NCBI GenBank assembly: GCA_944383945.1
Contig: CALWRL010000017.1
Span: 1-11,074, forward strand
Length of the DNA stretch: 11,074 bases
DNA from: an uncultured Clostridia bacterium
GTDB taxonomy: Bacteria; Bacillota; Clostridia; Christensenellales; UBA1242
Direction of reading: 5' to 3'
Shown here: one piece after another, positions 7,260-11,074 of the stretch
How positions within the stretch are numbered: the stretch's first letter is position 1
Layout of the letters: each line of letters starts with the position of its first letter
Made by a program: the position numbers and the translations under genes
The notes under the pieces: generated by a model
What the model was told of the DNA's origin: nothing
Databases searched by the model: none
What the model saw: the letters and a program-made list of their open reading frames with translations, nothing else

Positions 7260-7661
7260 CTACTGAATTCTTCCACCAAATAAAACTTCTCTTTCTAAAG
7301 GAACTTCTGCTCCTTGAGCAACAGCCGCCGCCAAAACAGTTCCTTCTTTTATGTTTTGGTGTTGTTTTTCTTTTATTATATCTTTACAAACATTTAAAAA
7401 TTCATATTTTTCTTCTTTCGATCTTTTATCACTTTCAATTAAAAGTTTGTTAACAACATCGTTTAATGAATTAAGAAATTTTTTTGTAAAGCAATTTTTA
7501 TTTGCTGATGCTAAAACTTCAATAAACGCATCAAATGATGTTGCAACTCTACATGCAGAAATATCATACACTTGAACTAAATTGTTAAACTTATCTATTT
7601 TAACTTGGTTGTTAGAATTAGTGATTTCATATCTTTTATTGTTAAACAAAACTTCTTTCAT
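7260..7661 (-). CDS. Unrecognised 133-residue protein with its own promoter and terminator
   Basis: I do not recognise this family. The product is a soluble-looking 133-residue protein without signal peptide or membrane segment. Residues 1-35 look like beta strands, 40-100 like mostly charged helices, and the tail (107-133) is Gly/Ala-rich and ends LFGGRIQ. There are three cysteines (37, 57, 92) and no metal-binding spacing. The start ATG has AGAGG 5 nt upstream, and codon use resembles the neighbours, so a real gene is likely. It lies between glmM and rny on the same strand, but a strong promoter on one side and an intrinsic terminator on the other isolate it. A palindrome over its promoter suggests regulation by a dedicated factor. 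No function can be assigned. Confidence 0.82.
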   Translation of the reverse strand: MKEVLFNNKRYEITNSNNQVKIDKFNNLVQVYDISACRVATSFDAFIEVLASANKNCFTKKFLNSLNDVVNKLLIESDKRSKEEKYEFLNVCKDIIKEKQHQNIKEGTVLAAAVAQGAEVPLEREVLFGGRIQ

Positions 7662-7669
7662 AATTACCT

Positions 7670-7684
7670 CTCAACATTGTTGAG
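7670..7684. promoter_or_regulatory. 15-bp palindrome over the -10/+1 region, operator-like
   Basis: CTCAACATTGTTGAG is a perfect 7-1-7 palindrome. It covers the end of the -10 box, the predicted start site and the beginning of the ribosome binding site of the 133-aa gene. A repressor bound here would block the promoter. If the start were a few bases upstream, the RNA could also fold into a small hairpin near the ribosome binding site. The sequence does not match the LexA, CIRCE, PerR, Rex or CodY consensus as I know them. Confidence 0.5.
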
Positions 7685-7711
7685 TTTATCAAAAATGAAA
7701 GAATTTGTCAA
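7683..7711 (-). promoter_or_regulatory. Strong sigma-A promoter of the 133-aa gene
   Basis: On the minus strand a perfect -35 TTGACA (7706-7711) is followed after 17 nt by TAAACT (7683-7688) with an extended TG one base before it. The predicted start is near 7676, leaving about 15 nt of leader that carries the AGAGG site. It is the best promoter match I found in the window. It lies entirely in the 56-nt gap between the glmM stop codon and the gene. Confidence 0.72.
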
Positions 7712-7717
7712 TAGCAT

Positions 7718-9016
7718 TTAATTTAGTCTAATTATAGAATTTTTAATTGTTTCTCCTATTTCATTAACTAGTTTTTCATCTTTGCCTTCAACCAAAATTC
7801 TAATAACTTCTTCTGTTCCGCTTGGCCTAACTAAAATTCTTCCATTTTCTTCAAGCAAACTTTCGCAAAGTTCAATTTTGTCCTTTATAAAACTATTGTT
7901 TATGATATCATTTTTATTTTTAACTTGAATAGCTTTTTCATATTGACAAAAAGGAATATACGGAACAGAGAGATTTGGATTATTATCTAAAATTGATAAT
8001 ATTTGCGCCGCTATCAAAAGCCCATCGCTACATGTTGTTTTGTTTAAAATTATATAGTGTCCGTTGTTTTCACCACCAAAATAACTTGACGATTCTAACA
8101 ATCCTTGTATAACAGCACTTTCGCCTATATCAGTTATAACACAATTTATTCCATTATTTTCTAATTCCAAAATTAACGCCATGTTTGACATTTTAGTTGT
8201 AACAATAGAAGAATAATTATTGTATTTAGTTAAATGATAAATGACATTTTCGCCATCAACAACCTTTCCTTCGTTTAAAACAACTCTAACTCTATCCGCA
8301 TCTCCGTCAAATGAAAATCCGATATCATATTTTTTTGTTTTCATCGCTTCGATTAAATTTGAAATTGATGTTGCCCCACATTTACTGTTAATGTTTAAAC
8401 CGTCTGGCTTTGATGAAATAAATTTGCAATTATATCCCTTAAAAATTTTTTTTGCAATATAACTAGATGAACCATTCGCACAATCTAAACATATTTTTAA
8501 TGGTTTAAAAAATTTTAATTCGTTTCTTATATACTTTATGTATGCCCTAACACTAGAACAGCTTGTTATAATTTTGCCAAGCTTATCAAAAGGCGCAGAA
8601 GCATAATCCATCGAATTCGATATAATATGTTCTATATGACTTTCTTGTTCATCTGAAATTCTAAAACCATTTCCGTTAAAAAATTTAAAGCCATTATTAT
8701 TTGAAGCATTGTGAGATGCCGTAATCATTATTCCGGCATTTACTTTGTAGTGTGATATAGAAAAAGGAACAACAGCCGTAGGAACAACGCCTATTTTTAT
8801 TACATTTGTTCCCATTGATGTTATTCCTGATATCAACGCACTTTCCAAAACATCGCAAGAAAGTCTTGTGTCCTTCCCTACAACAATTGAATTATTTTCA
8901 CCTTCTCGCTCAAAAATTATTGCAACAGCCTTTCCAATTTCAAATGCTAATTCGGGCGTAATCTTATTTGCCCATTCTCCTCTAATTCCATCTGTTCCAA
9001 AGAGCTTTTTAAACAA
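7718..9016 (-). CDS. glmM: Phosphoglucosamine mutase
   Basis: GlmM interconverts glucosamine-6-phosphate and glucosamine-1-phosphate, the step before UDP-GlcNAc synthesis for peptidoglycan. The 432-residue protein has the four hallmarks of the alpha-D-phosphohexomutase family: GTDGIRG near the N-terminus, the phosphoserine loop TASHN with S101, the metal loop DGDADR at 237-242, the sugar loop GGENNGH at 314-320 and the phosphate-binding loop RPSGTEE at 397-403. The sugar loop is closer to the GlmM form (GEQSGH-like) than to phosphomannomutases. The phosphoserine loop reads ASHNA where ASHNP is usual. It is slightly shorter than the common 440-450 residues. The start is TTG at 9016, supported by GGGAG (9023-9027) 6 nt upstream within the end of trxB. 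The 2-nt gap implies translational coupling to trxB. Confidence 0.93.
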   Translation of the reverse strand: MFKKLFGTDGIRGEWANKITPELAFEIGKAVAIIFEREGENNSIVVGKDTRLSCDVLESALISGITSMGTNVIKIGVVPTAVVPFSISHYKVNAGIMITASHNASNNNGFKFFNGNGFRISDEQESHIEHIISNSMDYASAPFDKLGKIITSCSSVRAYIKYIRNELKFFKPLKICLDCANGSSSYIAKKIFKGYNCKFISSKPDGLNINSKCGATSISNLIEAMKTKKYDIGFSFDGDADRVRVVLNEGKVVDGENVIYHLTKYNNYSSIVTTKMSNMALILELENNGINCVITDIGESAVIQGLLESSSYFGGENNGHYIILNKTTCSDGLLIAAQILSILDNNPNLSVPYIPFCQYEKAIQVKNKNDIINNSFIKDKIELCESLLEENGRILVRPSGTEEVIRILVEGKDEKLVNEIGETIKNSIIRLN

Positions 9017-9027
9017 TTTTAACTCCC
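9014..9027 (-). promoter_or_regulatory. Ribosome binding site and TTG start of glmM
   Basis: GGGAG (9023-9027) lies 6 nt before TTG (9014-9016) and inside the last two sense codons of trxB (Gly-Ser). The trxB TAA falls between the two. The conserved FKKLFGTDGIRG begins immediately after the TTG, so this is the start despite the non-ATG codon, and translation is probably coupled to trxB. Confidence 0.8.
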
Positions 9028-9951
9028 AAAATTTTTCAGTATATACTCATTGGTATTTACAGAAGCAATAGCTCCATCGCTACATGCCGTAACAATTTGT
9101 CGTAGTTGTTTTTGGCGAACATCTCCCGCAGCAAAAACCCCAGGAATGTTTGTTTCCATTTTTTCGTTTGTGATGATATAACCGTTTTTATCTAATTCAA
9201 CACCTTCTAAAAGTTCGGTGTCTGGTTTTCTTCCAATGGCAATAAAAAGGCCATCTATTTGTAACTTTTTAATCTCTTTTGTTTCACAATTTTCAACTTC
9301 AATTGCTGAAACATTCTGTTCACCTTCAATTTTTACAACATGAGAATTAAGTAAAAGTTCTACAGAACTTTGTGGTTTTTCTGTTTCAGCTTTTAATTGA
9401 TTAACTAAAATATTATCTCCTTTAAATTTATCTCTTCGGTGAATTAAATAAACTTTTTTTGCCAAACCAGATAAATATAAAGAATCCTCAAGCGAAGTGT
9501 TTCCGCCGCCAACAACGGCAACGATTTTATCCCTGTAAAGAGCACCATCGCATGTTGCACAATAACTAACACCTCTTCCTAAGAATTTTTTCTCATTTTC
9601 TAAGTTAAGTTGTTTAGCTGATGCTCCTAAACATAATATGATACACTTGCCTTCAAATGTTCCTTCATGAGTTTTAACCTTTTTAATTTTTCCGTTTAAA
9701 TCAAACTCCAAAACATCGCTAAAAACGAACTCTGTTTTTAATGATGTTGCATGGTCAAACATCATTGTTGCCAATGTTACTCCATCGGTTTTTATAATTC
9801 CAGGATAATTTTCAACAGTGCTAGTTAAAGCAATTTGTCCACCTGGAACCATTCTTTCAATAACCAAAACACTTTTTCCTGCTCTGCGTGAATAAATTGC
9901 AGCAGTTAATGCCGCAGGTCCACCACCAATAATTAAAACATCATATAACAT
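9019..9951 (-). CDS. trxB: Thioredoxin reductase (NADPH, FAD)
   Basis: TrxB passes electrons from NADPH through FAD to thioredoxin in the cytoplasm, supporting ribonucleotide reductase and protein thiol repair. The 310-residue length is normal for the low-molecular-weight bacterial type. Visible motifs are the FAD-binding GGGPAA at 9-14, the redox-active CATC at 131-134 followed by DGA, the NADPH-binding GGGNTS at 148-153, HRRDKF at 171-176 (the two arginines favour NADPH over NADH) and the second FAD motif GD at 276-277 in FAAGDVRQKQLRQ. The ATG has AGGAG (9958-9962), which overlaps the stop codon of the loader gene upstream. A close relative using ferredoxin or flavodoxin instead of NADPH exists in Clostridia, but the HRR motif argues against that. 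Confidence 0.95.
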   Translation of the reverse strand: MLYDVLIIGGGPAALTAAIYSRRAGKSVLVIERMVPGGQIALTSTVENYPGIIKTDGVTLATMMFDHATSLKTEFVFSDVLEFDLNGKIKKVKTHEGTFEGKCIILCLGASAKQLNLENEKKFLGRGVSYCATCDGALYRDKIVAVVGGGNTSLEDSLYLSGLAKKVYLIHRRDKFKGDNILVNQLKAETEKPQSSVELLLNSHVVKIEGEQNVSAIEVENCETKEIKKLQIDGLFIAIGRKPDTELLEGVELDKNGYIITNEKMETNIPGVFAAGDVRQKQLRQIVTACSDGAIASVNTNEYILKNFGS

Positions 9952-9960
9952 ATTACTCTC

Positions 9961-10860
9961 CTAACCTTTAATTCTTAAATCTTCGCCTTCTAATTTTATT
10001 GCAAGCCCTGTTCGTTTGTTAAATATTCTGGAAAAAATTCTTTCACCATATCTATCTAAAATTTCTTCTGCATTTAAATTAGAATTTATTATTGTAGATT
10101 TATTAGCAACCGCTCTTTCATTTAAAACATGATATAAATTATTTATTGTTATGTTATTAATAACCGGTTCTGTTCCAAGATCATCAATAACTAAAACTTC
10201 GCTATTTAATATATTGTCAAACGCATTTTGTTCTTTAATAGACTTTAAAAATGTTTTATTTAACGAATATGACGTAGTGTAATAAACCAAAATTTGTTTC
10301 TTTAAAAGTTCTTTAATAATACACTTTGAAAGGAATGTTTTTCCTGTTCCTGTTCCACCAGAAATAAATATTGTGTTTTTTGAAACATTAGGAAATTTTT
10401 TGCTCCATTCTTCCATTTTGCTAAAAATTAAAGATGTCTTCTTGTCTTTAAATTTTGCATCAGAAAAACTTTCTAAACAATTTTTGTCTAATCCACAAGA
10501 TTTAAGCAAAATTAAATTTTTTATTTCTTTTTTGCATTCGCAATTATTTCTTCCTGTGTCATTGCAAATTTTGCAAGCATATTGAGGAAATATATCATCT
10601 AACTTTAAACCAATTTCTTTTAAAATTTCACATTTACTTTTTTGAATATCATTAATTTTTAATTTTAAAATTTTGGCTTCGTTTTCTTTCCCATCTGCAA
10701 GTAAATTAGCAATTTCAAACTTTAATTCAGCCTCTTCTTTTTCAAGATTTTTAAAGTTAATGTTTTGCCTTGCTTTTTTTAAGTTTTCTTCAGATTTAGA
10801 AATTGCACTTGCCCTTCTTGATTGCAAAATTTCTGAAATTTCTTTTTCTATATTTTCCAT
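9961..10860 (-). CDS. DnaI/DnaC-like helicase loader ATPase
   Basis: The protein belongs to the DnaC/DnaI/IstB AAA+ group and most likely helps load the replicative helicase at origins or restarted forks. Of 299 residues, about 1-90 are a charged helical N-terminal region. A zinc-binding cluster follows with C96, C99, C107 and C109 (ACKICNDTG...CEC). Then come Walker A GGTGTGKT at 168-175, Walker B VLVIDDLGTE with D226-D227, a sensor 1 stretch IINSN ending at N261 and the arginine-rich RYGERIFSRI at 270-279. The zinc cluster followed by the ATPase domain is typical of DnaI-type loaders rather than IstB of insertion sequences, and no transposase is adjacent. The start has GAGGTGA 4 nt upstream, overlapping the preceding TGA stop. 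It is the second gene of the right-hand operon. Confidence 0.9.
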   Translation of the reverse strand: MENIEKEISEILQSRRASAISKSEENLKKARQNINFKNLEKEEAELKFEIANLLADGKENEAKILKLKINDIQKSKCEILKEIGLKLDDIFPQYACKICNDTGRNNCECKKEIKNLILLKSCGLDKNCLESFSDAKFKDKKTSLIFSKMEEWSKKFPNVSKNTIFISGGTGTGKTFLSKCIIKELLKKQILVYYTTSYSLNKTFLKSIKEQNAFDNILNSEVLVIDDLGTEPVINNITINNLYHVLNERAVANKSTIINSNLNAEEILDRYGERIFSRIFNKRTGLAIKLEGEDLRIKG

Positions 10861-10869
10861 TTAGTCACC

Positions 10870-11074
10870 TCAAATTTCAACTTCTTCAAGGCTATCAAAA
10901 AGAGCGCTTAAATCTTCTTTTGTGTAGTTTCTTGTTTTAATTTTGCCATCAGTTTTCTTTTCAAATGAAGCTTGATTTCCCAGTTGATTTTTGGCTTGTT
11001 CTGGTGTTTTAACACCTAAATTATCGGCAATTTCTAAAATAACCGTGCTTTTTTTAATAAAGTAAGCAAGTTCT
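10870..11074 (-). CDS. 3' end of a probable DnaD/DnaB-like replication initiation protein (partial)
   Basis: An open frame enters from the right edge and ends at TGA (10870-10872), 9 nt before the loader gene. The visible 67 residues contain ELAYFIKKSTVILEIADNLGV, then KTPEQAKNQL, and close with RNYTKEDLSALFDSLEEVEI. A helical segment followed by a 'gv/gi-K-T-x-E-x-A' turn and an acidic C-terminal tail resembles the C-terminal region of DnaD/DnaB_2-domain proteins. In Firmicutes these often sit directly upstream of the dnaI/dnaC gene and work with it to load the helicase. The frame is clearly coding and in operon spacing. The family call rests mostly on context and a loose match, because the conserved N-terminal part lies outside the window. 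Confidence 0.6.
   Translation of the reverse strand, partial: ELAYFIKKSTVILEIADNLGVKTPEQAKNQLGNQASFEKKTDGKIKTRNYTKEDLSALFDSLEEVEI

Noticed and set aside
9961..10860. Reading the loader ATPase as IstB of an IS21-type insertion sequence
   Set aside because: There is no IstA transposase or terminal inverted repeat nearby, and the zinc cluster and the upstream DnaD/DnaB-like gene fit a chromosomal helicase loader.
1..11074. CRISPR array, tRNA or rRNA genes, riboswitch
   Set aside because: No regularly spaced repeats, cloverleaf or rRNA stretches were seen on either strand, and the intergenic gaps are too short or too AT-rich to suggest a riboswitch.

Overview
The window is AT-rich and has a gene set typical of a low-GC Firmicute: RNase Y, a DnaI/DnaC-type helicase loader, a DnaD/DnaB-like neighbour, AGAGG/GGAG ribosome binding sites, TTG starts and sigma-A-like promoters. 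An uncultured member of the Clostridia or a close relative is the most likely source, but the sequence alone does not fix the genus. The genetic code looks standard. Tryptophan is read from TGG, no gene contains in-frame TGA, and TAA, TAG and TGA all end genes.

Right part (about 4936-11074): one long co-directional block on the minus strand, read from right to left. It holds the 3' end of a probable DnaD/DnaB-like replication protein, a DnaI/DnaC-like loader ATPase, thioredoxin reductase (trxB), phosphoglucosamine mutase (glmM, TTG start), an unrecognised 133-aa protein, RNase Y (rny) and RNase HI (rnhA). The first four are tightly spaced (2-9 nt gaps, with ribosome binding sites overlapping the preceding stop codons) and look like one operon. 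The 133-aa gene has its own strong promoter with a 15-bp palindrome over the -10/+1 region, and its own terminator. rny ends at a second intrinsic terminator. rnhA has a promoter placed so close to its ATG that the mRNA may be leaderless.

Left part (1-4952): two divergent genes. A large UPF1-like superfamily 1 helicase with a DUF4011-like N-terminus runs leftward. A PadR-type winged-helix protein runs rightward and carries a long polar linker, a coiled coil and four predicted membrane helices. The 274-bp region between them has a promoter for each gene and an array of palindromes next to the padR-like gene. The helicase reading frame stops at a TGA two bases from the window edge, exactly where the Arg of the conserved Q-G-x-E-R-D motif is expected.

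The block from dnaI to rnhA is housekeeping: replication, thiol redox, cell-wall precursor supply and RNA turnover. The parts that deserve a second look are the membrane-anchored PadR protein with its palindrome array, the possible break in the helicase, and the operator-like palindrome in front of the 133-aa gene.
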